NCBI GenBank assembly: GCA_026392465.1
Contig: JAPLCA010000015.1
Location: forward strand, 144,224-208,223
DNA length: 64,000 bases
Direction: 5' to 3'
Source of the DNA: Propionibacteriales bacterium
GTDB lineage: Bacteria; Actinomycetota; Actinomycetes; Propionibacteriales; Nocardioidaceae
In this document: positions 1-7,933 of the stretch, piece after piece
Position numbering within the stretch: the stretch's first letter is position 1
How the letters are laid out: each line of letters starts with the position of its first letter
Position numbers and translations under genes: made by a program
Notes under the pieces: generated by a model
The model's input: only the letters and a program-made list of their open reading frames with translations
What the model was told of the DNA's origin: nothing
Database searches by the model: none

Positions 1-1011
1 TGCTCGCCACATCGCCAGTCGCGCCGACGGCGAGCTCGGGATGTCGGACTCCTCGCAGCCGAGCTGGACCAGCAGCGACGCGACGGCTGCGTGCGTCGGC
101 ATCGCGTCACGTCCCGGCGTGTAGCCCAGCAGGTCGATGAACAGCACGCCGTCCGGATAGCGGTGCTGGACCTCGTAGGCCGTGCGGACGGCAAGGGCGG
201 ACTTGCCGACCCCGGCCATGCCGGAGAGGGCCACGATGTCGGTCGTGGACCCCGTGCTCGGATCGAGTCCGGCGATCGCCTCGCGCAGCTCGTCGGTGCG
301 ACCACGGAAGTCGCGCACGTCGCGGGGCAGGGAGGAGTGGCGCACGGACGGGGGCTCGAGCGCGATGCCCGCGGGCTCGCGCGAGGTCGTCGTCCTGGTG
401 TTCAGGACCTGCCGACACTCCGCCAGCAGGTCCTGGGCGTCGAGGGAGTCGGCGTAGAAGGACTGCGCCTGGAGGACGTAGTGGCGTGCCTGGAGCCCGA
501 TCCCCGACTCGGCGAAGGTCCGTGACATGGCGAGGAGGAAGAGGACGTGCTCGTGCCTGAGAGCCTCGATGTCGGCCTCGGCGCCGTGCGGCACGCTGCC
601 GGTGACCGGGGAGCCTCGCCAGAGACGGGCGGCACGGTGGAAGTCCTCGATCTGACGGTCCTCGAGGGTGCCCCTGCTGGGAAGGGCGCCCGACAGCGCC
701 CGGAAGCGCAGGACGTCGGACTCCGTGGCGCCCACGCTCAGCCGGTAGCCGCCCGCCGTCGTCTTGACGACCTCCCAGGAGTCCGTCGCCAGCAGGCGCA
801 GCGAGGAGACGAGCTTGCGCACCTGCTGCTCCGCGGTCGCGGGTGGCCGCTCTCCCCAGGCTCCGGCGACCAGGTCCTCCATCGCGACGGACTCGTCAGG
901 ACGGAGCGCTAGACGTGACAGGATCCGGCGCGCCACCGGTCCGCCGAAGCTGACTGCTCGGCCGCTGGCCCTCAGCTCGAGTGGACCGAGCGCGTTGACC
1001 GCGAGATCCAT
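1..1011 (-). CDS. SARP/AfsR-family transcriptional regulator with NB-ARC ATPase domain (3' end outside window)
   Basis: Reading the minus strand from ATG 1011 gives 337 codons open to the window edge. Residues 1-100 look like an OmpR-type winged-helix DNA-binding domain, about 100-205 like a bacterial transcriptional activation (BTAD) domain, and from about 235 an NB-ARC/STAND ATPase begins, with P-loop GMAGVGKS at 264-271. This layout is that of AfsR/SARP activators, which turn on secondary-metabolite or stress genes. The start is supported by GGGGGA a few bases upstream. The gene is divergent from the acyltransferase at 1159, its likely target. The C-terminal sensor part is not visible, so the signal cannot be guessed. 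Confidence 0.88.
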   Translation of the reverse strand, partial: MDLAVNALGPLELRASGRAVSFGGPVARRILSRLALRPDESVAMEDLVAGAWGERPPATAEQQVRKLVSSLRLLATDSWEVVKTTAGGYRLSVGATESDVLRFRALSGALPSRGTLEDRQIEDFHRAARLWRGSPVTGSVPHGAEADIEALRHEHVLFLLAMSRTFAESGIGLQARHYVLQAQSFYADSLDAQDLLAECRQVLNTRTTTSREPAGIALEPPSVRHSSLPRDVRDFRGRTDELREAIAGLDPSTGSTTDIVALSGMAGVGKSALAVRTAYEVQHRYPDGVLFIDLLGYTPGRDAMPTHAAVASLLVQLGCEESDIPSSPSARLAMWRA

Positions 1012-1158
1012 GCTTCCCCCCGGGACGGTGAACTCGTCGTCGGCCTCGACGCCGGCGGGCGGGACGGACGGACGGACCGTCGCCTCGCCCGCCGATACGA
1101 GGCACACGCGTGAGACTAAGGTGTACAGTTGTTGCTGTCCATGGAAGCGGGAACCTTC
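1012..1158. promoter_or_regulatory. Divergent promoter region between the SARP regulator and the acyltransferase gene
   Basis: This 147-bp spacer holds no gene. Towards the acyltransferase there is a possible -10 element TAAGGT at 1117-1122; the same hexamer precedes lysS in this window. A palindrome CACGCGTG lies at 1105-1112, and tandem GGAC/GGACG words occur around 1060-1077. SARP proteins usually bind direct heptamer repeats, so the tandem words are a possible but unproven operator. Confidence 0.35.
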
Positions 1159-2055
1159 ATGACCAAATCCGGTGAAATTTCCAGTTCGGCCGGTGAACGC
1201 CCGGTGGCGCACCTGTTCGCGGGTCAGGGAGCGCAGCGCGTGGGCATGGGGGCGTCCGACCTGGAACGGTGGCCAGAACGCGTGGAGGCTGCCTCCGACC
1301 TGCTCGGGTACTCCGTGCGGAGCCGATGTCTGGAGGGTCCCGCCGACCTGCTGGCCTCTACCGACGTCACGCAACCGCTGCTCTACGTCGTGGAGTGCCT
1401 CTCCTTCGACACCTGGCGCGCCGAGGGGGCCGAGAGGGAGACCGTGCTCGCGGGCCACAGCCTCGGGGAGTTCGCCGCCCTCTACGCGGCAGGTGCCTAC
1501 GCCTTCGTCGAGGGGCTGCGCGTGGTGAGGGAGCGGGGCCGGCTCATGAAGGCTGCCGCCAACGGCGCGATGGCGGCGGTGGCACGCGTCCCCGTCGAGG
1601 ACGTGCAGGCCCTCGTCGCCGAGGGCGTCGCGCCTGGGCTGGAGGTCGCCAACATCAACGCGCCCACCCAGTGCGTCGTGTCGGGACCCCCGCACGCGGT
1701 CGCCGACGAGGGCCTGGCCGCGCGGATCGCCGCGCTTGGCGGACGTCTCGTCAGGCTCAAGGTCGGCGGGGCGTTCCACTCCTCCCTGATGCTCGACGCC
1801 CAGCAGCAGTTCGCGACGTTCCTCGCCGGAGTGGAGCTCGCTCCTCTAGGCGCCACGGTGCTGTCGAACGTGACGGGCGAGCCGATGCCCAGCACGGGAT
1901 ACCGCGAGCTGCTCGTCCGTCAGCTGGCCTCACCCGTGCAGTGGCGGGCCTGCTGCACGTGGCTGCGCCGGGCCGGGATCGAGGACGGCGACGTCGTCGA
2001 GCACGGTCCCGGCAGCACGCTGACCAAGCTCTACCAGCAGAACGGGGCCGCCTGA
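1159..2055 (+). CDS. Stand-alone malonyl-CoA:ACP transacylase-type acyltransferase
   Basis: The 298-aa protein is a full-length FabD/trans-AT fold. It has the GQG motif near 22-24, nucleophile Ser101 in GHSLGE, the substrate-binding Arg in VRERGRLM (about 122-130) and catalytic His207 in GAFHSS. It should load malonyl or a related acyl group onto an acyl carrier protein. ATG 1159 is preferred over ATG 1129 or 1141 because the protein aligns from there and GCGGGA lies upstream. No ketosynthase or ACP is nearby, so it is probably not the housekeeping fabD; with the divergent SARP regulator it resembles a discrete AT of a polyketide or PUFA-like pathway. Specificity cannot be read from the sequence. 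Confidence 0.85.
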   Translation: MTKSGEISSSAGERPVAHLFAGQGAQRVGMGASDLERWPERVEAASDLLGYSVRSRCLEGPADLLASTDVTQPLLYVVECLSFDTWRAEGAERETVLAGHSLGEFAALYAAGAYAFVEGLRVVRERGRLMKAAANGAMAAVARVPVEDVQALVAEGVAPGLEVANINAPTQCVVSGPPHAVADEGLAARIAALGGRLVRLKVGGAFHSSLMLDAQQQFATFLAGVELAPLGATVLSNVTGEPMPSTGYRELLVRQLASPVQWRACCTWLRRAGIEDGDVVEHGPGSTLTKLYQQNGAA

Positions 2056-2126
2056 GGCGCGTACGCCCCAGTGCTGCGGGCTCGTCGGGCCGCGGAGAGG
2101 ACTGGCCCGGGAGCTCGGCGTGGAGG

Positions 2127-2140
2127 TGAGCGGTCCCGGT
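2127..2140. repeat. 14-bp inverted repeat, left copy, at the left border of the arsenic island
   Basis: TGAGCGGTCCCGGT here is repeated exactly in inverted orientation at 7934-7947, beside the 3' end of tRNA-Phe. The stop codon of the truncated GNAT fragment is formed at the edge of this copy. It may mark the limits of the inserted arsenic segment; a chance match cannot be excluded at this length and GC content. Confidence 0.45.
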
Positions 2141-2271
2141 CACGCGGTCTGGACTTTCCCGACTGACGTCTCGGGCGGGGCGCATGTGCTCCCGAGAGCG
2201 GTGTCGATCCCGGCGGCCTCGCACCGGCGGACGTCGGCCCAGTCGCTCGGGCGGAATTCACGGACGTCGAC
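2140..2271 (-). pseudogene. Remnant of a GNAT N-acetyltransferase (possibly arsN-like)
   Basis: Directly after the arsR stop, the minus strand reads VREFRPSDWADVRR..., which matches the usual beginning of GNAT acetyltransferases (V-R-x-F-R-x-x-D-W). It has no start codon of its own and stops after about 45 residues at the 14-bp repeat, before any acetyl-CoA binding motif. GNAT genes named arsN are frequent companions of arsR in ars operons, so this is probably the truncated 5' part of such a gene cut at the island border. The arsN identity is inference. Confidence 0.5.
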
Positions 2272-2281
2272 CGTCGTCCTG

Positions 2282-2641
2282 TCAGGCCGTCGTGGGAGTC
2301 CGCAGGATGTCGGCCAGTCCGTCGAGCGCACCCGGGACGAGGGCGTAGAAGGACCAGGTCCCGCGCTTGGAGCGGGTGAGCAGGCCAGCATCGACGAGGA
2401 CCTTGAGGTGGTGCGAGACGGTCGGCTGGGAGAGGTTGACGGGCTCGGTGAGGTCGCAGACGCACGCCTCGGCGCCTTCGTGCGCAGCCACCAGCGAGAG
2501 CAGGCGAAGACGCGTCGGGTCCGCGATGGCCTTGAACTTCACCGACAGGGCAGCGGCGTTCTCAGGGCTCAGTGCGTCGCGGACGATCGGGGCGCAGCAG
2601 ATCTCTGCGGTCGTATCGAGGACGGGGAGCGAAGTGGCCAT
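2282..2641 (-). CDS. arsR: ArsR-family arsenite-responsive repressor
   Basis: The 119-aa protein has a winged helix-turn-helix (recognition part LSQPTVSHHLKVL, about 73-85). Candidate As(III) ligands are a Cys15-Cys16 pair at the N-terminus and Cys60/Cys62 in ACVCDL. A vicinal N-terminal pair plus a cysteine in the DNA-binding domain is the arrangement described for the Corynebacterium glutamicum ArsR, unlike the E. coli-type site. It should repress the divergent acr3-arsC-arsC-arsO genes until arsenite or antimonite binds. No Shine-Dalgarno is seen before ATG 2641, and CATACT lies about 10 bases upstream, so the mRNA may be leaderless. Confidence 0.93.
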   Translation of the reverse strand: MATSLPVLDTTAEICCAPIVRDALSPENAAALSVKFKAIADPTRLRLLSLVAAHEGAEACVCDLTEPVNLSQPTVSHHLKVLVDAGLLTRSKRGTWSFYALVPGALDGLADILRTPTTA

Positions 2642-2650
2642 GGCACTAGT

Positions 2651-2724
2651 ATGTCCTATGCATTGACATCCGTCGATGGACTGCTACGGTCCTTGCATAG
2701 ACGCTCATCAATCAAGATGAACGT
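2651..2724. promoter_or_regulatory. arsR/acr3 divergent promoter with nested operator dyads
   Basis: Towards acr3 there is TTGACA at 2663-2668 and TACGGT at 2685-2690 (16-bp spacer). Three inverted repeats are visible: ATGTC 2651-2655 with GACAT 2665-2669; CTATGCA 2656-2662 with TGCATAG 2694-2700; and ACGcTCATC 2701-2709 with GATGAaCGT 2716-2724. The dyads overlap or flank the predicted promoter elements, which fits repression by ArsR. Which dyad is the real site is not known. Confidence 0.55.
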
Positions 2725-2749
2725 CGAGTGAACGGGATCGAGGAGTTCA

Positions 2750-3847
2750 GTGAGCGACGCAGTGCACGAGAAGCCGGTCGGCAGCAGCGAGGACGCCGTG
2801 GTGGCTCGGCTCTCCCGCCTGGACCGCTTCCTACCGGTCTGGATCGTGCTGGCCATGGCTGCCGGACTCCTGCTCGGCCGGTTCTGGCCGGACCTGACCG
2901 AGGCCCTCGACGCCTTCAAGGTCGGGTCGGTGTCCGTGCCGATCGCCATCGGGCTCCTCGTCATGATGTATCCGGTACTGGCCAAGGTTCGCTACAGCGA
3001 GACCGCCCGCGTCACCGGAGATCGTCGCCTCCTCGCCGCCTCGCTGGTGCTGAACTGGCTGATCGGCCCGGCACTGATGTTCGCGCTGGCCTGGATGCTG
3101 CTGCCCGACCTGCCCGAGTACCGCACGGGCCTGATCATCGTCGGCCTCGCCCGCTGCATCGCCATGGTCCTCATCTGGAACGACCTGGCTTGTGGTGACC
3201 GCGAGGCCGCGGCAGTGCTGGTGGCGATCAACTCCGTCTTCCAGGTCATCGCCTTCGCCGCCCTCGGCTGGTTCTACCTCCAGACCCTCCCCGGCTGGCT
3301 CGGACTCTCCACGACCAGCGCCGACTTCTCCGTCTGGGCCATCACCGTCAGCGTCCTGGTCTTCCTCGGCATCCCCCTGCTCGCAGGCTTCGCCACCCGA
3401 CAGATCGGCGAGCGAGCCAAGGGCCGCGACTGGTACGAGAACACCTTCCTGCCCCGACTCGGACCCTGGGCCCTCTACGGGCTGCTCTTCACCATCGTCC
3501 TGCTCTTCGCACTCCAGGGCGAAGCGATCACGAACGCCCCCTGGGACGTCGTGCGGATTGCCATCCCACTGCTTGCCTACTTCGCCATCACCTTCACGCT
3601 CGGCATGCTCATCGGGCGTGGCCTCGGGCTCGGGTACGCCAAGACCGCCACCCTCGCCTTCACCGCCGCGGGCAACAACTTCGAGCTCGCCATCGCCGTC
3701 GCCATCGGCACCTTCGGCATCACCTCCGGCCAGGCCCTCGCCGGGGTCGTCGGACCCCTCATTGAGGTGCCCGTCCTCGTCGGCCTCGTCTACGTGTCCC
3801 TCTGGGCGCGCAAGTACTTCACCACCCCCGAAGGAGTCCGGTCATGA
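2750..3847 (+). CDS. acr3: Acr3-family arsenite efflux permease
   Basis: The 365-aa protein has about ten hydrophobic segments and the Acr3 signature LARCIAMVLIWNDLACGD (133-150), with conserved Cys136 and a second Cys148, plus the late motif AAGNNFELAIAV. Acr3 exports arsenite (and in some members antimonite) using the proton motive force. It is full length for the family. GTG 2750 is the start, with AGGAG four bases before it. The stop overlaps the arsC start at 3844 (ATGA), so the two are translationally coupled. Confidence 0.95.
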   Translation: MSDAVHEKPVGSSEDAVVARLSRLDRFLPVWIVLAMAAGLLLGRFWPDLTEALDAFKVGSVSVPIAIGLLVMMYPVLAKVRYSETARVTGDRRLLAASLVLNWLIGPALMFALAWMLLPDLPEYRTGLIIVGLARCIAMVLIWNDLACGDREAAAVLVAINSVFQVIAFAALGWFYLQTLPGWLGLSTTSADFSVWAITVSVLVFLGIPLLAGFATRQIGERAKGRDWYENTFLPRLGPWALYGLLFTIVLLFALQGEAITNAPWDVVRIAIPLLAYFAITFTLGMLIGRGLGLGYAKTATLAFTAAGNNFELAIAVAIGTFGITSGQALAGVVGPLIEVPVLVGLVYVSLWARKYFTTPEGVRS

Positions 3848-4467
3848 CCACCACCGACACGCAGCCACTCGACACGCAGGGCATCGTCGAAGAACTGACC
3901 TACGCCTTCGACGGCGTCTTCACCTCCGACGAGGTGACCACCGCCGTGCACGATGCCCGCTCGGCGCTGGAGCCGACCGCCACGGTCCGCACCTACCTGC
4001 CCGTGCTCGTCAAGCGCTACGCGAGGGAGTTGCTGACCGCAGGTGCACAGGCCGACGGTCGCCTCGCCAAGACCGTGCCCGAGGTCCTGTTCGTGTGCGT
4101 GCAGAACGCCGGCCGCTCCCAGATCGCCGCCGCGCTCACCGAGCACCTCGCTCCCGGCAAGATCCACGTCCGCTCTGCCGGATCGGCGCCCACCGGCGAG
4201 CTCAACCCCCTGGCCGTCGACGTCCTCGCCGAACGCGGGATCACGCTCACCGAGGCCTACCCCAAGCCGCTGACGGACACGGTCCTCCACGCCGCCGACA
4301 TCATCATCACGATGGGCTGCGGCGACACCTGCCCCATCTTCCCCGGCAAGCGCTACGAGGACTGGGACGTCGCCGACCCGGACGGGAAGACCCTCGACGA
4401 GGTCCGCGACATCCGCGACGACATCCAAGGCCGCGTCACCACCCTGCTGCGCGACCTCGACCTCTGA
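3844..4467 (+). CDS. arsC: Arsenate reductase, LMW-phosphatase fold with N-terminal helical domain
   Basis: Residues 80-207 form a low-molecular-weight phosphatase-type arsenate reductase with the P-loop Cys85-x5-Arg91 (CVQNAGRS) and the motif GCGDTCPIFPGKRYEDW. About 75 extra N-terminal residues are predicted helical. A similar extension exists in the C. glutamicum ArsC1' type, whose relatives use mycothiol and mycoredoxin as reductant; that coupling is inferred from the phylum. It reduces arsenate to arsenite for export by Acr3. The start overlaps the acr3 stop. Confidence 0.92.
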   Translation: MTTTDTQPLDTQGIVEELTYAFDGVFTSDEVTTAVHDARSALEPTATVRTYLPVLVKRYARELLTAGAQADGRLAKTVPEVLFVCVQNAGRSQIAAALTEHLAPGKIHVRSAGSAPTGELNPLAVDVLAERGITLTEAYPKPLTDTVLHAADIIITMGCGDTCPIFPGKRYEDWDVADPDGKTLDEVRDIRDDIQGRVTTLLRDLDL

Positions 4468-4480
4468 GACCAGGAGAATC

Positions 4481-4897
4481 ATGACCAAGCCCACCGTCCT
4501 CTTCGTCTGCGTCCACAACGCCGGCCGCTCCCAGATGGCCGCCGGTTTCCTCAGGGAGCTCTCCGCGGGCAGCATCGAGGTCCTCTCCGCAGGCTCCATG
4601 CCCGGCGACCAGATCAACCCCGTCGCCGTCGAGGCCATGGCCGAGGTCGGCATCGACATCGCAGGGGAGCAGCCGAAGAAGCTCTCCACCGAGGCCGTCC
4701 AGGCGTCCGACGTCGTCATCACCATTGGCTGCGGCGACGAGTGCCCGTACTTCCCGGGCAAGCGCTACGAGGACTGGGAGTTGACCGATCCCGCTGGCAA
4801 GGGCATCGAGACCGTCCGCGAGGTGCGTGACGAGATCAAGACCCGGATCGAGTCGCTCATCGAGTCCCTGCGTCCCGTCCCCGCCGAAGAGAACTGA
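4481..4897 (+). CDS. arsC: Arsenate reductase, single-domain LMW-phosphatase type
   Basis: The 138-aa protein starts almost directly with the P-loop Cys10-x5-Arg16 (CVHNAGRS) and carries GCGDECPYFPGKRYEDW. It is the second arsenate reductase in the operon and lacks the N-terminal extension of its neighbour. In actinobacteria such enzymes typically form an arseno-mycothiol adduct that mycoredoxin resolves. AGGAGA sits upstream of ATG 4481, 13 bases after the preceding stop. Having two reductases may widen the range of thiol cofactors or add flux. Confidence 0.92.
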   Translation: MTKPTVLFVCVHNAGRSQMAAGFLRELSAGSIEVLSAGSMPGDQINPVAVEAMAEVGIDIAGEQPKKLSTEAVQASDVVITIGCGDECPYFPGKRYEDWELTDPAGKGIETVREVRDEIKTRIESLIESLRPVPAEEN

Positions 4898-4905
4898 TCA
4901 CGGAC

Positions 4906-6234
4906 ATGGCTACCTCCGACCTACCCGTCATCGTCATCGGCGCCGGACCCATCGGGCTCGCCGCCGCCGCCAACCTCCACCAGCGCGACATTCCCGCCCT
5001 CGTCCTCGAAGCAGGGGAGAACGCGGGTGCCGCAGTTCGCGCCTGGGCGCACATCAGGCTCTTCTCGCCCTGGTCCGAACTCGTCGACCCCGTCAGCGCC
5101 ACGGTGCTCGACCGGGCCGGATGGGACGCGCCGAACGCGAAGCGGTACCCCACGGGCGCCGACTGGGCCGCCGGCTACCTCCAGCCGCTCGCCGACGCGC
5201 TCGGAACCGTCCGGTACGAGCACGTCGTCACCGGCGTGGCCAAGGAAGGCCGAGACGTCCTCGTCGACTCCGGGCGCGACCGGCAGCCCTTCACCGTCCA
5301 CGTCACCACCCCCGACGGCGAGCAGCGCCTCCGAGCCCGAGCCGTCATCGACGCCACCGGCACCTGGGGCATCCCCAACCCACTCGGCAGCGACGGCCTC
5401 CCCGCCGTCGGCGAGCAGACCCATGCCGACAACATCACCTACCGCGTCCCTGACCTCGAGGACCCTGCCGTCCGAGCCCGGTACACCGGCAAGCACGTCG
5501 TCGTCGCAGGCACAGGAGCGTCCGCCAAGACAGCGCTCATCGCACTCGGCGACCTCGCGCAGCAGGACCCCGGCACCCGCGTCACCTGGATCGTGCGCCG
5601 ACCGAGCACCGTCAACGCCTTCGGCGGCGGACAGGACGACGAGCTCAGCGAACGCGGCGCGCTCGGCGACCGCGCCCGACACGCCGTCTCCCAGCCAAGG
5701 ACCACCACCGTCACCGGCTTCCGGACCGCCGCAGTGGAGACCCGCGACGACAGGATGGTGTTGACCTCCACCGACGGCGACACCCTCACCGACGTCGACG
5801 AGCTCATCGTGCTCACCGGGTTCCGACCCGACCTCTCCTTCCTGTCCGAGGTCCGCCTCGACCTCGAGAGCGTCCTCCAGGCCCCGCGCCAGCTCGCGCC
5901 CCTCATCGACCCCAACGTCCACTCCTGCGGGACCGTCTACCCCCACGGAGCGGCCGAGCTCGCCCAACCCGAGACCGGGTTCTTCATGGTCGGCATGAAG
6001 AGCTACGGGCGCGCCACGTCGTTCCTCGCCCTCACCGGCTTCGAACAGGCACGCTCCGTCGTCGCCAAGCTCGCGGGCGACGACGAGGCAGCCGCCCACG
6101 TCGACCTCGTCCTCCCCGAGACCGGGGTCTGCGGCGGCGCAGGGGACTTCGACGAGTCTGCGAGCGACTCGGGAGGCTGTTGCGGTGCGCCAGGCGACGC
6201 GGGCACGTTGCAGGTTGGTCTTGGGACTCGCTGA
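4906..6234 (+). CDS. ArsO-like FAD/NAD(P)-binding oxidoreductase
   Basis: The 442-aa protein has an N-terminal FAD-binding Rossmann motif (GAGPIGLAAA, about 12-21) and a second dinucleotide motif (AGTGASAKTAL, about 195). Both are typical of flavoprotein monooxygenase-like proteins that end actinobacterial ars operons and are labelled ArsO. The C-terminus is cysteine-rich (GVCGGAG, GGCCGAPG), which is common in this subgroup and could bind arsenite or another thiophilic metalloid. The gene is 8 bases after arsC and belongs to the operon. Its reaction is not established; flavoprotein arsenic chemistry is inferred from context. Confidence 0.8.
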   Translation: MATSDLPVIVIGAGPIGLAAAANLHQRDIPALVLEAGENAGAAVRAWAHIRLFSPWSELVDPVSATVLDRAGWDAPNAKRYPTGADWAAGYLQPLADALGTVRYEHVVTGVAKEGRDVLVDSGRDRQPFTVHVTTPDGEQRLRARAVIDATGTWGIPNPLGSDGLPAVGEQTHADNITYRVPDLEDPAVRARYTGKHVVVAGTGASAKTALIALGDLAQQDPGTRVTWIVRRPSTVNAFGGGQDDELSERGALGDRARHAVSQPRTTTVTGFRTAAVETRDDRMVLTSTDGDTLTDVDELIVLTGFRPDLSFLSEVRLDLESVLQAPRQLAPLIDPNVHSCGTVYPHGAAELAQPETGFFMVGMKSYGRATSFLALTGFEQARSVVAKLAGDDEAAAHVDLVLPETGVCGGAGDFDESASDSGGCCGAPGDAGTLQVGLGTR

Positions 6235-6381
6235 ACGAGTCCCTTGGAGTTCAGTGCATCGCGGTCTTGGGTCGAAGATGAGCCGGGCGAGGCCCTGACG
6301 GCGCAGTACGCGATGCTCCACTCGTTCGCCGTGACCCCGCGATTGGCCGTCCTCCGCGGTGAGCATCCGCCGCGGAGACCG

Positions 6382-6588
6382 CTACTTCTTCTTCGTGCCG
6401 TACGGTGACTGATTCGTGGGCTTCAACGAAGTCCCCTGCTTTGCGGCCTGTCCTCGGATCGAGTCCTCGCTCCGCCCCATCTTGACGCCGATGACACGCG
6501 TGGGCGTGTTCCCGGCGGCAAGGTCCTTCAACTGCTTGCGGTCCGCAGCCGTCCAGGGATTGCCATGATTCTTCGGAGTCTTCGCCAT
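6382..6588 (-). CDS. Small basic protein with SANT/HTH-like helices, function unknown
   Basis: The 68-aa product begins MAKTPKNHGNPWTAADRKQL and continues with RVIGVKMGRSEDSIRGQAAKQG. The pattern resembles a short Myb/SANT-like or homeodomain-like three-helix unit, followed by a lysine-rich tail. AGAAGG seven bases before ATG 6588 supports it as a gene. From memory, similar small proteins are common in actinobacteria and other soil bacteria. DNA binding is a guess. Confidence 0.7.
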   Translation of the reverse strand: MAKTPKNHGNPWTAADRKQLKDLAAGNTPTRVIGVKMGRSEDSIRGQAAKQGTSLKPTNQSPYGTKKK

Positions 6589-6779
6589 CGTTCTGCCTTC
6601 TTTCGCATGCGCGGCGCCGACGCAGCCGCGTCGCTTTCGAGACTAGCCCCGGAACCGGACGAAAAGAGCGGATGGCGCCCTGTGTGATCGCTCTGGGATG
6701 ACCGGCGCCGCTTGGGAGGCCGCTGGCCGTCGACATGCGAAGTGTCTCGCGAGACTCCGAGCCGATGAGAAGATCGAGT

Positions 6780-7400
6780 ATGAGCGCCGATGCTGCCGCC
6801 GTCGTGTCGGCTATCGCGGCTGCGGCTAGCGCCGTGCTCACACTGATTGCCGTCGTCATCGCGGCCGCAACGCTCATCGGTGCGCGCAAGGACGCACAGC
6901 GCGCTACGGCTCAGGCAGAGACTGACCGCAGGGAAGATCTGCGGCCCTACCTCACGCCCGAACTGGAACGAGAACTCCTTAGCCACGGGACCTTGAACCT
7001 CGTCATCAAGAACTGGGGCCGCACGGCCGCACGCGACGTCCAGGTCGCCTTTACGCCTCCGCCCCCGACCGACTTGGTGTCGCTACCCGACAGCGACATG
7101 ATGAAGTGGCTCTACGAGGCTTACGCAAAACCGATCACGCTTTGGCCGCCGCGGTGGCGCATGACGAACGTCTACCGCGCGGGACAGGACGAGACGGCGC
7201 CGGTCAGTCTCAAGATCACGTACGAGGGGCCCGATGGACACCAGTACGAAGACGACTTCACGCTCGACCCCGCGCCGCTGCTCAAGACCACTGCGAGCAG
7301 CCCGAGCGACCCTTCCACCTCTGACCCAGGCGCACGACAAGAAGCGTGGCTGAAGCGCATCGCTCGTGGTTTGGAAGCGCTCACCCGGACGATGCGGTGA
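6780..7400 (+). CDS. Membrane-anchored protein of unknown function
   Basis: From ATG 6780 (AGAAG seven bases upstream) the 206-aa product has a strongly hydrophobic alanine/valine-rich segment at about 5-35, then a charged stretch (ARKDAQRATAQAETDRRED) and a soluble region of beta character. One N-terminal TM segment with the rest on one side of the membrane is likely. No known motif is recognised. The 3' part overlaps, on the opposite strand, the end of the HTH frame at 7172-7804. Confidence 0.65.
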   Translation: MSADAAAVVSAIAAAASAVLTLIAVVIAAATLIGARKDAQRATAQAETDRREDLRPYLTPELERELLSHGTLNLVIKNWGRTAARDVQVAFTPPPPTDLVSLPDSDMMKWLYEAYAKPITLWPPRWRMTNVYRAGQDETAPVSLKITYEGPDGHQYEDDFTLDPAPLLKTTASSPSDPSTSDPGARQEAWLKRIARGLEALTRTMR

Positions 7401-7804
7401 ACCCAAGGTGCAGTCAGCGGGTTCGAAGTACGCGCGCCCGCTCCGGTCTCGAGGTGCATCGCACACGACCGCACGAAGGCATCAACTGACAGGGGCCTCG
7501 TAGGACGCGATCGCTTGCGCGAGGAGCCGTTCGCCAGCGCGCACTGAACGTGCGTCACCCTCGAGGGGAAGAGATCCGACACGCTGATATCGAGGGCCTG
7601 GGCAAGCATCGGGGGATGACTCGCGCCAAGGTCCTGTTGGCCACGTTCGAGTCTCGACAGCGTGGAGTGGTGAACCCCAACGGCATCGGCGACAGACGCC
7701 AGGCTCAGGCCAAGTTCAGTTCGACGCGCAGCAACGCGGCGGCCCAGTTCGGTGAGGGTCGCTCGACGGCCTTCGGACCTGCCCGGGGTGTCAGTAACGG
7801 GCAT
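7172..7804 (-). CDS. XRE-family helix-turn-helix regulator; C-terminal extension doubtful
   Basis: Residues 18-75 are a clear Cro/CI-type HTH (LGRRVAARRTELGLSLASVADAVGVHHSTLSRLERG..., split here by its helices). After about residue 80 the frame runs on with arginine/serine-rich sequence of no recognisable domain, and the last 76 codons lie antisense to the membrane-protein gene at 6780. The HTH part is genuine; the tail may be read-through after a lost stop or a frameshift. It could be an orphan antitoxin-like or phage-type regulator. Confidence 0.6.
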   Translation of the reverse strand: MPVTDTPGRSEGRRATLTELGRRVAARRTELGLSLASVADAVGVHHSTLSRLERGQQDLGASHPPMLAQALDISVSDLFPSRVTHVQCALANGSSRKRSRPTRPLSVDAFVRSCAMHLETGAGARTSNPLTAPWVHRIVRVSASKPRAMRFSHASCRAPGSEVEGSLGLLAVVLSSGAGSSVKSSSYWCPSGPSYVILRLTGAVSSCPAR

Positions 7805-7846
7805 CCACTCACTCCTTGATCGCGCAGGTTCAAGAGTTCAAACCCT

Positions 7847-7863
7847 CCCGCGACTTCCGCGGG
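7847..7863. terminator. Small GC hairpin downstream of tRNA-Phe
   Basis: CCCGCG 7847-7852 pairs with CGCGGG 7858-7863 across a 5-base loop. It lies 87 bases beyond the tRNA-Phe 3' end on its transcribed side and just before the HTH gene start. A terminator role is possible but there is no U-tract. Confidence 0.3.
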
Positions 7864-7933
7864 CCCTCTTTGATCTGAGTCTGGGATTGGAGGGGTGGAG
7901 GGGAAACAATTACCCTGGAAAGCAGTCCCACTT

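Noticed and set aside
1757..2465. Minus-strand frames opposite the acyltransferase and arsR region
   Set aside because: Arg/Pro-rich shadow frames without motifs; only the GNAT-like fragment at 2140-2271 has recognisable sequence.
7820..7863. tRNA-like 3' half (GTTCAAGAGTTCAAACCC)
   Set aside because: No T-stem can form around either GTTCAA and no acceptor or anticodon arm is present; kept only as a hairpin.
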